From NCBI RefSeq assembly GCF_947179165.1, contig NC_077242.1, positions 49,485,097 to 49,549,096 on the forward strand: a DNA stretch of 64,000 nucleotides. Direction: 5' to 3'. Positions 47,364-59,581 of the stretch are shown here, in pieces. Source of the DNA: Solanum dulcamara. Its lineage: Eukaryota > Streptophyta > Magnoliopsida > Solanales > Solanaceae. The translations under genes were made by a program, and so were the position numbers. The notes beneath the pieces were generated by a model, which was given only the letters and a program-made list of their open reading frames with translations, did not search any database and was not told where the DNA came from. Numbering within the stretch: the stretch's first letter is position 1; each line of letters opens with the position of its first letter.

Positions 47364-50300
47364 TATCACGACCTAACTTAGGGCCTAGTTGTGATAAGAG
47401 GATCAAAACATGAAGAGCTCCAACGAATCCTCTTAACATATCATAATGCATACATAAAGTAAAGTAAATGCGGAAATTAACATAGTAGAGTCTAAATATG
47501 AATCATAAAGAAAGAATGTAACTCGACGACATAAACTCCATACATTTGTTCAACTAATGTCTCTACTAACTAAGAAGGGTGGGGGATAAGACATTTCCCT
47601 AGATCACCCTTAATTCAAAACATAACGAAGTCGTTAGAATAGAACAAGGTCATAACTTATCCTCGAAAAGATAAGGACTCACTAATACTCCACCGATCGA
47701 AAACTCTACTAGCCATGTAAATGAGTGTGATCCTCAACCCTACATTATGAGTTAATTTAGGCAAAAAATATGTGTTAGTATGTTTGAATATACTAAGTAT
47801 GTAAGCATGACATGCAATATAAATAATAAGATGCAATGATCAAGGAAGTACATAATAAAGAAGATCGGTAAAGTCATGAGGACAACATGATGGTCAAATC
47901 ATTTAAAGGACTTAGTTGAAAATTATAAAATTACATAATGAGCATACAAATATATGAGATAGGAATGATAATAAATAATAAGACCATATGAGATAACATG
48001 GAATCCCATTGTCTCCTCATACAATGAAGGAAAAGGGGAATCTACTTGCCAAGGTAGACTCTACTCTGCTAGGCGGGTCATGTACGTATGCTATATGTGA
48101 ATCCATTATCTAATTCATGAATGCAACCTATGGTGGCACGTAGTTTAAGGGATAAGAGGCTACTACTAAGGCTTTTGGTAGGGCCCCCACCTCAAGTCCG
48201 CTCGGTGCTACATTAAATTCCATAGAATATATACATAACATAAAAATCATAATGAACATAAATCATAGACATAATCATAGGTTTGAAATCCATAGATTAT
48301 CTCATTTCATAACATAATTGCAATATGATAATTGGCCTTTCATCATTGCAAATCATACTTGCATAATTTGTATCTTAAGGTTCCTAGGTAACCATAAAGG
48401 GCCCTAAGTCATCTTTCTTCATAACTTGGATAAATGTCATACTTTATGAATGCCCTGTATTTTTCATTTGCTAACGTTTTAGTATATTGTACTCAGTGTG
48501 GAATATTCATATATATATGAGAAACCATGACTTGTAGGTGAATGTATTGGTTGAAATGGATTGAAAGTGTGGCAATGGTTTGAAATTTTAAAAGGTGGCA
48601 TGTGATGTTCTTTAATTCTAAGAGGAGTAGTAAGTTGAAATAAGTGGTATTAAGAATTGGACATGGTGTAAATTTAATGGGTTGGTTATATGGCACTATT
48701 AAGCTAAGTAATGACTTATTATTGGGCCAATATAAGTGAATTATGGGAAAATCCAATTCTAAAATTTTTGTGGCAGCCCATTGTTTGTGGAATGGATGAG
48801 GATTTTGGGCTGCCAAACTCCAGTAATTTTTTTGGGACAAAAGCCTAATATATTGTCCACATAATAAACCATTTTGGCCAAAAATTAGCCCAAAAACCAA
48901 TCCAAAAGAGCCCAATTAAAAGGGACAAAGATCAGACAATTTTCAGCATTTACACTTCACAAAGATTTTCAGAATTCTCTCCCACTTCTCCCTTATCTCA
49001 AAACCTATCCAATAACGTCCCAACACTCTTTGAACTTCAAAAATATCTCCAAGTTTAAGGTAAGTTGATTATTTATTATTTTAACTTGATTCTTCCATGG
49101 AATTCATCGGAATCATGCTATAGATGTTGGAAATATAAATCTAAAATTTTTGGAAAGCTGTCCAAAACTTTTGGTTTCTAACTTTCGAGAATTACTTTGA
49201 TTTTTGGTTTGTTTTGAGAAGAATGATTTAGGATATTTTGTATAAGTGAATTAAAGATGTTAAAGGAAGGTTTATTTCTCATTTTTGTATTTTTAAAGAC
49301 AGAATTAAGAAGAGGTTTTACATGTTTTTGGTGTAAGGACTTTTGAGTTCAAATATTCTATTGTGTTGTGAAGTTATGTTGGGGCTGTTAGATGTTGTTT
49401 TTGTGCATGATATGATTAAGGTAAGTTTAAGGTGTAAACTATACAGGATGTGTAAAATTTGGTTGAAGTAGAATAACATATTTGTATGGGTTAAATTGAA
49501 GTAATTACAAGAACTAATTGGAGACAAAAATCTGTCCACTAATATTGTTGTCGACATATGTTGGTTGTGGGCTGTTTTAAGGTCATTTTGAAGTAGTTGT
49601 TCAGGTATTTATTGGTATATAACTTGTGAATAAGGTGGTTGTTGTTGTTAAGTAAATGGTGCTGAATTTATGCTTTGTTTAGGCTGTTTTGGAGTTAATC
49701 CGGAAGTACGAATTATAGGAGAAATGCTGCCTAATTTTCGTTAGAATTCCTTATTATAGTGTTACTCTCTTATTTGTAGAATTATAAGCATAAAGAGTAG
49801 CCGTAGCCGCTGGACATTAGTTAGACATACAGGTATATAAAGCTAACCTTTCTTTCTTTTGGCATGATCTTATGTAACAAACGGACGACAAATATATAGT
49901 ATTCCAACGAAGCTCTTATTCTTAGAGATACTAGGATGGCGAATGTTCTTAATTTTCAGAATTTATATCATTATGCCTACTCATATGTATGATTTCAGAC
50001 ACCCTAGTTGGTATAAGTCATATTTTAGTACAAGTCATACTTTGGTATAATTCATATTTGTTATAATTTATAATGGCAACCGAAGGTTACTTGAAATGAC
50101 TACCGTCTTAATTTTCAAATAATGGTTCGTTTTGATTATTCCATTAAGTCTTAAATGATGATTTAAATGCATGTGGTTACTCATTACTCTGCTCTACATG
50201 TCTTAATGTATGTTTCATTGAGTCCTGGGTCGGGTATATATTCATGCACAGGTTTACTACAATGTTCATAGAGTCCCTCACTAGAGGGCCGGGTATGGTA

Positions 50301-52221
50301 TATATATAATATGACCTGAGGACATGATGATGACACTGAAACCATGATGGGCTGAATATGATATATATGTTTATGATGGATTCACCGAGTCCCTAAAGGG
50401 TCGGATATAATATATGATATAAGCATGCATGACTTTACTTCATAAGGCACAGGTATAGTGACTTCTTGAGTATCATACTTGTCTTTTGAAACCTCTACTT
50501 TAGATATGATTTTTCTTACTGTATTTTATGCTTATATACTCAGAACATATGTTGCACTGACCCCTCTTTTCTTTGGGGGAGGGGGCTGTATTTCATGCCC
50601 GCTGGTACAGATACTCATTTTGGAGAGCCCCCAGCTTAGGATTCTACTCAGCGGGTTTGAATTGCTCCATTGTCTCAGAGTCTAAGCTTTTGGTACAAAT
50701 CCTTATAATGTACATATTTGTGTATTTAGGGGTACGACGGGGCCCTGTACTAGCATATATTTTTGTTAATTCTCTTAGAGGTCTGTAGACACATGCGTGG
50801 GTTGTATATAAATGTCATTCGGCTGCATTAGTATGGCTTATGTTTTAGGATGTTTCCATTCGGAGTGGCAGCCTCATCGTCTTGCTTATGTAAATATTTA
50901 TTTTGGGATGTGTTATGTGGTGCAGCCTTGTCGGCTTGCATATTATGCCATCCTATCTTTGAAAATTTTAACTCCCTAGGAGACAGGTAATATCGATATA
51001 TATACAAGTGACAGTTTTGAGAAGAAGTGCTGCCCATATAAAGCCCATATCATGTTCAGTTGCCGATTGATTATAGATAATAGGCGTGTATCGAGTGTCC
51101 AATTCGGATACTAGTTATGGACCATGGGGTTGGGTTGTGACACTTTGATCATAATTGGGATCTGTAGTCATGATTCATTGAACTTCATACTCATACTTCA
51201 TGTAATTCATCATAGAAAATAGCTTCATGCATGAGCATTCATAATTCAACTTAAAATCATGTAATTTACGTAGAAAAATACTTATAATGATCATTAGTAA
51301 TGATTAAAAATATAATTGAAACAGTCCAACACAATTCATCAAAATTTAACTTTAAAAGTAATGAGTTTTAATGAGACTTTTGAAGTAAACCTTGGACTCC
51401 ATGATTGGAAGGGACTCATGAATCAATCCACACATACCTTAATTGAAATTGGACTTGAATTTGAGAAAGAAGGCTTGATCTTGAAGAGACCCTAACCAAA
51501 GCTTGATGAACTCTTGAGGAGCCTTGGGAGAGAAGTCTAGAATTTATTTAGGGAAATAATGAGGGAATAAAAGTGTTTAGGAGTATTTAAGACATAATAC
51601 TTAATGAATCTAATCCTTAAAAATGTCCACATATATTGGTAGAATATAGGGAAAATACCAAAATGCCCCTTATTAAATTTTGAGTCGGGCAACCCTGCGA
51701 CAACGTTCTATGAATCATTGAAGTAGTGACGAGTCATACCTACAACTTGTTTTGTAGGCCCTAAGAACAACTTGTTATACCAGTCATTTCTATAACTCAT
51801 TTTCACTCCTACGAGTCCTCGATTGGACTCATTTTGCAGGTCTGATGGAACCCTAAAATAAGGGCCTCTGATCTTTAGTTAGGACTCATGGTTATGACTT
51901 ATAGTACTCCTTACAAGTTATACAACCCACTCGTCTTGCAGGCCTGAGGTACCTGCAAGTTGAAGGTCTCTGAAGTTTCACTATGACTCTTTTTTATGAG
52001 TCATCTTTGTTTCTACGAGTCGTCAAGTGACTCGTCAACCCTTCTTTTGCCTTCATAATTTTCCCGTCCCAGTAAATTTTCTAGGCCCGAACGCATAAAG
52101 TCTCATCTATACGACCCATAAAAGTCCCTATAAGTCGTAGAAAACCTCGTAGACTTGGGGTCAGTCAAATTTTCCTTGAGATTTTCCTTTCGTTTGACTT
52201 TTCATCTTAAGAGGTCTTACA
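47364..52221 (-). repeat. element T 5' LTR (split by S3)
   Basis: Parts 47364-48446 and 51143-52221. Left end TATCACGACC (TGTCACGACC with CA changed to TA at the minus terminus), right end GGTCTTACA. It carries a palindrome-rich block near 51690-52160 based on ACGAGTC/GACTCGT. Confidence 0.8.
48447..51142 (+). mobile_element. solo LTR S3, 2696 bp, TSD CTTTA/CTTTG
   Basis: Start TGAATGCCCTGTATTTTTC, end GGGTTGGGTTGTGACA. Flanks CTTTA (48442-48446) and CTTTG (51143-51147) differ at one base. The T LTR text is continuous across it. There are no coding domains; the 140-codon minus frame at 48493-48915 looks like chance. A degenerate GGGTCGGGTAT.TATAT motif recurs near 50225, 50290 and 50400. Confidence 0.8.
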
Positions 52222-52753
52222 TGGATAAACCATGATTTAAACACTCAGTCACTTTTTTCTTGAAACTTAGCCATACTTCATGTATAGTTTTGCCCGACAT
52301 TTGCTCAAAATTATTGATCTCATCCTTCAATTTCAACATTTGTAAGGGTCGGAAAGATCTTTCTAGGAAAACTATCTTCAACTTATCCCAAGTATTGATT
52401 GATCCTTGGGTTAACTCTGTAAGCCATGTGGTTGTTTCACTGGTGAGTGAAAATTGGAATAATCATAGATGAATTTTCTCTTGGCTTGTATTGTGTATGT
52501 TGAAAGAGAGACACTTTTATGAAATTCTACAAGTGCTTGTTTGCATTGTAAACAACTTAGCGTCCAAGCCTTTTATTTGTTGAAGATGAAGCATAGGACT
52601 GATGATTTGGAACACCTCATTCCCCACCTCTGGGGGTAAGAGAGTTGCTCTTGCTACACCTACCTTCGCGGGTGATTAATTTGCGGTAACCTCATTTTCA
52701 AAGTCCGCATCTCCTATGCTTTCTTCATCAATCACTTTCTCCATGTTACCCAT
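52222..52753 (-). pseudogene. element A gag, N-terminal part
   Basis: ATG near 52753 (MGNMEKVIDEESIGDADFEN). Later text includes LFQFSLTSETTTWLTELTQG and LKLKDEINNFEQMSGKTIHE, equal in order to the Athila/Tat gag core (LFPFSL.G.A..WL..LP.GSI.TW..L). Stops interrupt it. It ends at the LTR of T (NHGLS), where a family member would continue into the rest of gag. Confidence 0.78.
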
Positions 52754-52849
52754 TTTTTGGCAAGCAACAACACAAAACAATACGTAACAAGAAGACAAAT
52801 TGTACACAAATTTGAATAGGAAAATCAATCAAAGACGATCGTTAACCTG

Positions 52850-52867
52850 TCCCCAACAAAGAAGCCA
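52850..52867 (-). other. element A primer-binding site (tRNA-Asp-like, degenerate)
   Basis: On the minus strand TGGCTTCTTTGTTGGGGA lies 4 bp inside the LTR. The Athila/Tat consensus complementary to tRNA-Asp is TGGCGCCGTTGCCGGGGA. The mismatches are mainly transitions or CpG losses. Confidence 0.6.
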
Positions 52868-53477
52868 TATTTGATTATGCTTAACTAAGTCTCATATTAT
52901 AGAGCATAGGCGGCCATTTGCAAAACAATACCCAATTGATTAGATTAGGGTCGAATCTCAAAGACTAGTAAATAGGACTCTTCTTCAATTGATTCGGCAA
53001 TTCAAACAAGCTTGCAATTATATCTCTTAACAAACATAAATATATAAAATGGGGGTTTCAACTAATAACTACAATTTATCACTATCAAGTATTGAAAACA
53101 GGATTTACTAACAACTTTGTAGATTGGAAAGGACTAGGGATATGTTCATGGTGATTCGGGTTTCAACTCAAATAGCTTAAGATTAACCTCAACAAAAGAG
53201 ATTGGTATATGGATAGTGTTTGTTCTAGGCTATAATTTGATATTCTCGCGAACTATCAAGTGTATGTACCTTGGTTTCTTCCAAACACCAAGACCCTTTA
53301 AAAAAATACCAAACATTGCTTGAGTAAATGGACTATCCTAGTTCACATTATTAAATAAAAAATAACTTGGGTTATCCCATCCCTATTTCAAACCCATAGA
53401 ATTGTTTCAACAAGTTCTCACTATTGAGTCTTACCCAATTCAATTTTTTTTTCTAAGCTAAAATGGGTTAGAGATCT

Positions 53478-56084
53478 TGTCACGACTCGACCTAGGGCCT
53501 AGTCGTAATACGGCAATCAAAATCCCGAATGGCTCCAACCAAGCCTCTTATACATATCATAAGCATACATAAGGTAAAGTAAAACCATGAACATCATAAG
53601 AGAGTTTAAACCATGAATAGTGAACGAAGAATGTGACCTGACAACATAGACTCGAAAATTTTTTCTAACTAGATGCCTTTACTCATAAACATAGGCGGGG
53701 GATAAGACATGTCCCTAGTTCACCCTCAATATGCAACATAACAAAAGTCTTTAAAAATAATAAGCAACTCGATGACTTGTCCTCGATAAATGAGGATTCA
53801 CCAAAAACACCGCCAGATAAAAAGCTTAACTAGCCACGTGGATGAATATGATCTTCAACCTCAACCCCTACATTATAAAATAATGTAGGCAAAATATATG
53901 CATTAGTATGTTAAAATATACTAAGTATGAGGGCATGACATACAACGTAAATAATGGGATGCAATGATCAAGTAAAACACATGATAGGATAAGTAAAGTC
54001 ATGAGAAAATCATAATGACCAAAGCATTTAAAAAGCATAATTTAAATCATGACATACATAAGAGATCATACATATGCGGGATATGAACCATAATCGACAA
54101 TAAGACCATGAAAACTATAACATAGAATTCTGTTGTCTCCTTATACAATGAATAAAAAGAGAATCCCTTGGTTGGTCACCACTTGAGCTAGCATAGTAAT
54201 GGCAGTTCGAAACTTCGCATTAGTCGCTTGGTCCGGTAGAGGACCATTTTCTTGAGGAGCAAGAGGAGCTTGGGCTTTATTAGCATTTTCCCCCTTAGAA
54301 ACGGTGGTCTTCTTGGAGCCATTCTTCTGAAAATTACAAAGAAAGCTATTAGGAAAAAGAAGTTTGACGGTAAACTCTACAGCACGACATAGATCATGAA
54401 AGAAGTGAGAATTCCTAAATCATCTCATAGCCTCCTATTCATAGATGTGGCGCGCATCACAACCATGAATAAGACTCTACTTGATGCGGCATGTTGGACT
54501 CCCTAGGATACTTGGAAACCTTGTGCTCTAATATTAAGTTTTTCATAATCCGACCTAGGGCCTAGTCATAACACGGCAATCGAAATCCCGAAGGGCTCCA
54601 ACCAAGAATCTTGTACATATCATAAGCATACATAAGGTAAAGTAAAACCTGGAATATCATAAGAGAGTCTAAACCATGAATAGTGAATGAAGAATATCAC
54701 TTGACAATATAGACTCGAAACATTTATCCAACTAGATGCCTTTACTCATAAACATGGGTGGGGGCTAAGACATGTCTCAAGATCACCCTCAATATGCAAA
54801 ATAACAAAAGTCTTTGAAAATAATAACCAACTCAATGACTAGTCCCTGATAAATGAGGACTCACCACAAACACCTTCGGATAGGAAAGCTTAACTAGACA
54901 CGAGGATGAATATGATCTTCAACCTCAACCCCTACATTATGAGATAATATAGATAAAAAGTATGCATTAGTACGTTGGAATGTACTAAGTATGAGGGTAT
55001 AACATACAACATAAATCATGGGATGCAATGGTCAAGTAAAACATATGATAAGATGAGATAAGTAAAGTCATGAGAAAATCATAATGACCAGAGCATTTAA
55101 AAAGCATAATTTAAATCATGACATACATATGTGGGATAGGAACCATAACCGACAATAAGACCATGAGAGCTATAACATGGAATTCTGTTGTCTCTCCATA
55201 CACCAAGGAAAAGGAGAACCTACTTGCCAAGGTAAACTCTACCTCGCTAGGCTGGTCATAAATATGATATATGTGGATCCAATAGCTAGGAGATGAAGGC
55301 AACATACGATGGCATGTAGTTTAAGATACATAAGGTTTCTACTAGGGATTTTGGTAGGGCCCCCACCTCAAGTCCATTCGGTCCCTCAAAATACATACAT
55401 AGCATAGAAATAGCAATGACATACATTATAGTCATGATCATAAGTTTGAAATCATAGAGTAGTTCATTTTCATAACATAAGTGCAATCCGGATATTGTCC
55501 TTCCATATCACAAATCATACATACATAGTTCATATCATTAGGACTTAAGGCACCACATTGGACCCTAAGTCACTTTTTCCATAATTTATATGAAAACCAT
55601 AATTTCAAACATGCTTATAGTCTATGATCAGAATTGAAATACGTAGTCATAATTCATACTTAGAAATTTTGGGTAAAACATGAATGCGTGATCAATTGAC
55701 TTGAAAATCATGATTGACTTGAAAACATGCATGATCATATACTTTCTATCAGTCCATACATAATTCATAAAGGTGATATCATTAGGAAGTATAATTGAAA
55801 ATATCCATAATTCACATCATGAACCCTAGAGATCAACATATGAGAATTCATGGAAAAGCTCTTCAATTCAATACAATAACCATCAATTTATATCAAAATA
55901 GATTCATAATCATAATTTGAATCATAATTTATGCAATTGGAATAGAGATCATAAACCCATAAAATACTATACTTTAATTTGATAGAAAACTTGAGAACTC
56001 GGATTTGCCAAAAAGATTAAGGATAACACATTACTTGAGCGGCCTATTCTTAAGGTACTTGTGAGGATTTTAAGGAAAATTACA
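53478..56084 (-). mobile_element. element C: internally deleted Tekay copy, 2607 bp, TSD GATCT
   Basis: Perfect flanks GATCT at 53473-53477 and 56085-56089. Content on minus: 5' LTR (54541-56084), degenerate primer site (TTAATATTAGAGC), gag start (ATG at 54322; MAPRRPPFLRGK), about 150 bp of gag, then an abrupt join near 54166 to the last 690 bp of the 3' LTR (53478-54165). The two LTR pieces begin with similar text (CGACCTAGGGCCTAGTC). Everything from mid-gag through pol to the 3' LTR start was lost in one or more deletions after or before insertion. Confidence 0.82.
54167..54322 (-). pseudogene. element C gag fragment
   Basis: Only the N-terminal 50 codons or so remain: a basic PRRPPFL start and text matching the T gag (a PTRAT-like / LASMLAQVVTNQ region). 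The right neighbour is the primer site and the left neighbour is the truncated 3' LTR. Confidence 0.75.
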
Positions 56085-56908
56085 GATCTCAATAAATATT
56101 TGCAACCACTAATTTTTTTGGATTAAAACTTCAAGACAATAATAGATCTATATCATACAATCAATTTTAGAGAATATTAATCAAAATCCATTTGGGGTTT
56201 TACACCACATCAGACACCCCCCTAATTAGCTACTCATAAAACAAGGAATAAAGTCAATACACATAAAGGAAATCTTCATTCCAAGATAAAATAATAAACA
56301 AAATTAGAATCGAAGCTAAAATGGATACCATATTGAAGGTTTCTTTTCACTAAGATAAGATTTCTTTACTATGAAAATGAAGGTTTTATCTCTCTAGAAA
56401 CTTCTCTTTACTCTCTACAATTGGTAAATTTAAATATGAAAATAATGGTACATAATTGCATAAATCCCCATTATGGTCCTTGAAACTTTCCAATGGAAGC
56501 ACTAATTTCCATAAATGCATTTTTGGTCCATCAGCTTCCGTATAGTCACTTGCGCTGGACTGGCGAATTGCCGATCCACCATTGTAAGATGCCAGTCCCT
56601 GTCTCACTTCAACCTTTAGTGCTTCCAAAAGAATCTACACTGGGACCAGGGAACCGCGATCATCCATTGTACTATGTCGATTTTATCATAGGTAATTTTG
56701 CAGCTTGCTCCAGTCTAGCCAGCGTGTAGCCAGTGAGACGCCTATCAGGTTTTGTGAGGTGTCAGTTCCTTCACCAATGAGCTTCACTGGTTTTAGCTCC
56801 AAATTCTTTGAACTTTATTTTTCTAAGAAATGTGTGCACATAAGAGAACTAGGTCTTAAATCTCTTTCAATTAGCATTAAAACATGGCAATAATTTAAGA
56901 ATTTGAGT

Positions 56909-57057
56909 AATAGACTCTTTTTGCAAGAATGGACTCACCAACAAGAGTAGAAACATTAAAAGACTCTCAAAGTTGTTTGGAATAGATCCCAAGCTTCATA
57001 GCAATACAAGGGGTCATAAAAGACAAATTTGCACCTGGGTTAAGTAAGGCATAAACA
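56909..57057 (-). pseudogene. element D protease, N-terminal half
   Basis: The minus-strand text VYALLNPGANLSFMTPCIAM then STLVGESILAKRVY carries the catalytic position (N-P-G where the family has D-P/S-G, so the Asp is lost). It completes the half-protease at 28236-28393; together they bracket element A. On the other side it stops at LTR G. Confidence 0.85.
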
Positions 57058-58198
57058 TGTCACGACCCAAGCTAGAATTAGACGTAACACGGTGAATAGG
57101 ATCTAAAAAGACCCTTAACAAGCCTCTTAGAATAAGCATGACATAAGATAAAATAAAAATCAACATAAGAGTAAAATGTGGAAGATAATTCTTACAAGCA
57201 ATCTTGTCATAGCAGCTCAGCATAAGAAGAATATAAGAATAACACTTGAAATGAAAGAAACATGTTAAGTCTGACATAGCCTTTACTAATATAGATGGGT
57301 CATACGACACTCCCTAGCTCACCAAAATAATCTGAAACTAATATAAGTCTTAAAACAAAGACATAAAGAACTCACAACATGGTTCTGCCCTCGAACCATG
57401 AGGACTCACCAAAGCAGCAACATAGATAAGATCCAATACTAATCGCGAGCCATATGAGGATCGTCATGACCTATATTATAAAACAATATAGGAAAAAGAA
57501 GTATGCGGCCATTACTATAGAATATACCAAGTATGGAAAATATGCAATGCATGATATAATACATGATAATACAATAACCGAGCTAAATCATGATTAAAAA
57601 CCTTTAACACATTGTAAGAAACATGAGACATGGTCAATGCAATATTCATAAGAAAATCATAGGCTTAAAATAAAATAAGCAAATCATGATTAAAACGCTT
57701 TAACACATTGTAAGAAATATGAGACATGGTCAATGCAATATTCATAAGAAAATCATAGGCTTAAAATAACATAAGTAATAGGTATAACATAAATAAGAGG
57801 TAACATTAGCTGACATAAACTATGTGAGCTATAACATAGAGTCATATGTCATCTCCCCCGCCCCCACTGAAAAAAGATTGTCCTACTTGCCAAAGTAAGG
57901 ACCATTAACATGAGCTATTTGTGAGTCCACTAGCTTAAACTTTAATTGTACACTTGGGACATCCTAAGAGAGCATGCAATTATGGGACCTAGGTAATTTC
58001 TCTTAGTCCACTCAATGCTACGTAAACTTTTAACAAGAATAGTCATAATTATAGCATAGTATTTGCAAATAGGTAAGAATTTTGTAATATTGTATATAAT
58101 CATGGCGCCATACTAGATTTCCATACTACTTGTAAACTGTGGTCTATAAGAAAAATTGATCCACGATCATTGATGGTATCCCGGGTACCATACTAGTC
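57058..58198 (-). mobile_element. LTR G (minus-strand Tekay-like), broken by element E
   Basis: Left end TGTCACGACCCAAGC, the LTR-end motif of this group; no primer site is seen to its left, so this is a 3' LTR or a solo LTR inserted in D. The text AACCATGAGGACTCACCAA and CCTATATTATAAAACAATATAGG are group landmarks shared with the LTRs of I2, T and C. It includes a 96 bp tandem duplication and is cut at 58198 by E. The remainder is not in the window. Confidence 0.7.
57585..57776. repeat. 96 bp tandem duplication inside LTR G
   Basis: Two head-to-tail copies (57585-57680 and 57681-57776), both starting AAATCATGATTAAAA and containing TTTAACACATTGTAAGAAA and GAGACATGGTCAATGCAATA, differ at only a few positions. 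They are much less diverged than the surrounding LTR pairs. Confidence 0.9.
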
Positions 58199-59581
58199 TG
58201 TAAGACCCTGAAAATTAGAATGTCAGAAAAGAAAGGAGAACTTGCAGAAATAGTGCTGGTGTAGGCTTCTATCATCCGAGCTACAAATCATAGGAAGTCT
58301 TATGGTAGGAGGATCTCATAGGTAAGGTACAGGAGTTGGGAATATTGTCTAAATGTGGGGTCGAGTTACGAGTGGAATCTACAGACCGTATCAGGTCCCA
58401 AGGTTCTTAGATGAGGGTCGTAGGAAAGTCTTGAGCAATTGGAAATTTCCAGTAGCCAAAGTTATGGTCCACTAGTAGTTCTATAGAATGTAGGAAGTTC
58501 GATGAGTCGTAGGATGGCTCATAGGGTGAGTTAAGAGACATTGAATTTTTGGGTTTCTAGAGTTGTACAGGACGAGTATTCCCCACGACTTGTAGGTGAG
58601 TCTATGACCCATTGTCTTAAGGCATCGGGGTGATTGGCCAATTCCAGTAGCTCTGATTTTTGGACATGGTTTCTACTAACCCTTTCGATGATTCGTAGAA
58701 GACCTTGCAGATCGTAGGTCCAATCCATAGGGAATTCCAACAAAATTAATCCAACATTATTTTGGTCTTTCCCCATTCTTTTAACTCCTAAAATACGTTG
58801 TTTTAGTATAATTTGAATGACCTATATCTATCCAAACCCTTCAAAATTTCCCCATTCTCTCCCATTCTCCTAAAATCTTCTAAGACTCTCAAGTATTTCT
58901 CTCCCAAGGTTTTCTTCTCAAACAAGCTAGGGTTTCAAAGAACTCAAGTCTCCTTTCAAGTTTCAAGTTATATTTTAGTGAGATATGTGGAAATTTTATC
59001 TATGGATCCTTTCCATCCATGGAATCCTAATTATTTCTCTTCTTTTTTTCTTATGAATTTCAATCCTACTTTGTTGGGGTTTGAATATCTTGCATTGGGT
59101 TCATTCAATTATGTGTTTTCTCAATCTATATGATCTTATTATGCATAGATTGATCTTAATTTCACGATTTTGATGAATTTCACATGAACCCACGCCCTAT
59201 GCCTATTTTATGATTATGAGTTATGTTTTGAAGTCATGCATGCACTATGATTTTTATGAACTATGATTTAAGGATTCTTCTAGATGAAGTATTAATATGA
59301 ATTTTATGAAAAGCTTATCATGATTAGGATGCTTTAGATAAGTTTCTTTTATGAATATGTTATGAGATTATTACATGTTACAGGAGTTATTCTTATGATT
59401 TAAGTATGTTACAATGAATTTAGTATTACTAGATGCTTACCATTTTCTAAGATTATGATATGTTCAGTTTAATGTATGATATTCCGTTGAGATGATCACC
59501 TAGCACCGAGCGGACTTTAGGATGGAGGCTCTCCCGTTAGTATAGGACGGGTCTCCAGAAGTAATCCACTAGTCACATAAC

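Larger units (their letters stand above)
46360..52221 (-). mobile_element. element T: truncated Tekay copy (5' LTR, gag, RT fragment)
   Basis: On the minus strand: the 5' LTR (47364-52221, including S3; about 2.16 kb without it), primer site, gag from 47145, then a jump to the first 80 residues or so of RT, ending at about 46360 inside Athila gag text. There is no 3' LTR, integrase or RNase H. The right terminus GAGGTCTTACA is an intact TGTAAGACC LTR start. Because the left side has no LTR and no TSD, a deletion removed the 3' half of T together with part of the gag of A. Confidence 0.8.
28394..56908 (-). mobile_element. element A: Athila-type (Ty3) retrotransposon carrying nested insertions
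   Basis: The two LTRs are 28394-29872 (1479 bp) and 52872-53477 plus 56090-56908 (about 1425 bp once C is removed). Both contain ACATAGGCGG/GCATAGGCGG near the left end and ATGGCAATAATTTAAGAATT near the right end. Flanks GATAG (28388-28392) and AATAG (56909-56913) give a TSD with one mismatch, and the host protease frame continues across. A degenerate tRNA-Asp-like primer site adjoins the right LTR. Gag and protease text of Athila type, plus a possible env-like region, lie inside; no RT or integrase is visible. It carries I2, S5, T and C. Confidence 0.75.
52872..56908 (-). repeat. element A 5' LTR (split by element C)
   Basis: Parts 52872-53477 and 56085-56908. They align with 28394-29872: AATATATAAAAT.GGGGG, ATACCAAACATTGCTTGAGTA and AAAACTTCAAGACAA are shared. 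The last 35 bp or so of the left-hand LTR's right terminus are not matched here, so this copy has a deletion close to its outer end. Confidence 0.75.

Noticed and set aside
48493..48915. 140-codon minus-strand frame
   Set aside because: Inside solo LTR S3; rich in Leu, Asn and His from AT-rich DNA with no domain; probably not a gene.
58813..59133. 106-codon plus-strand frame
   Set aside because: It lies in the leader part of the E LTR, where related LTRs do not keep it open.
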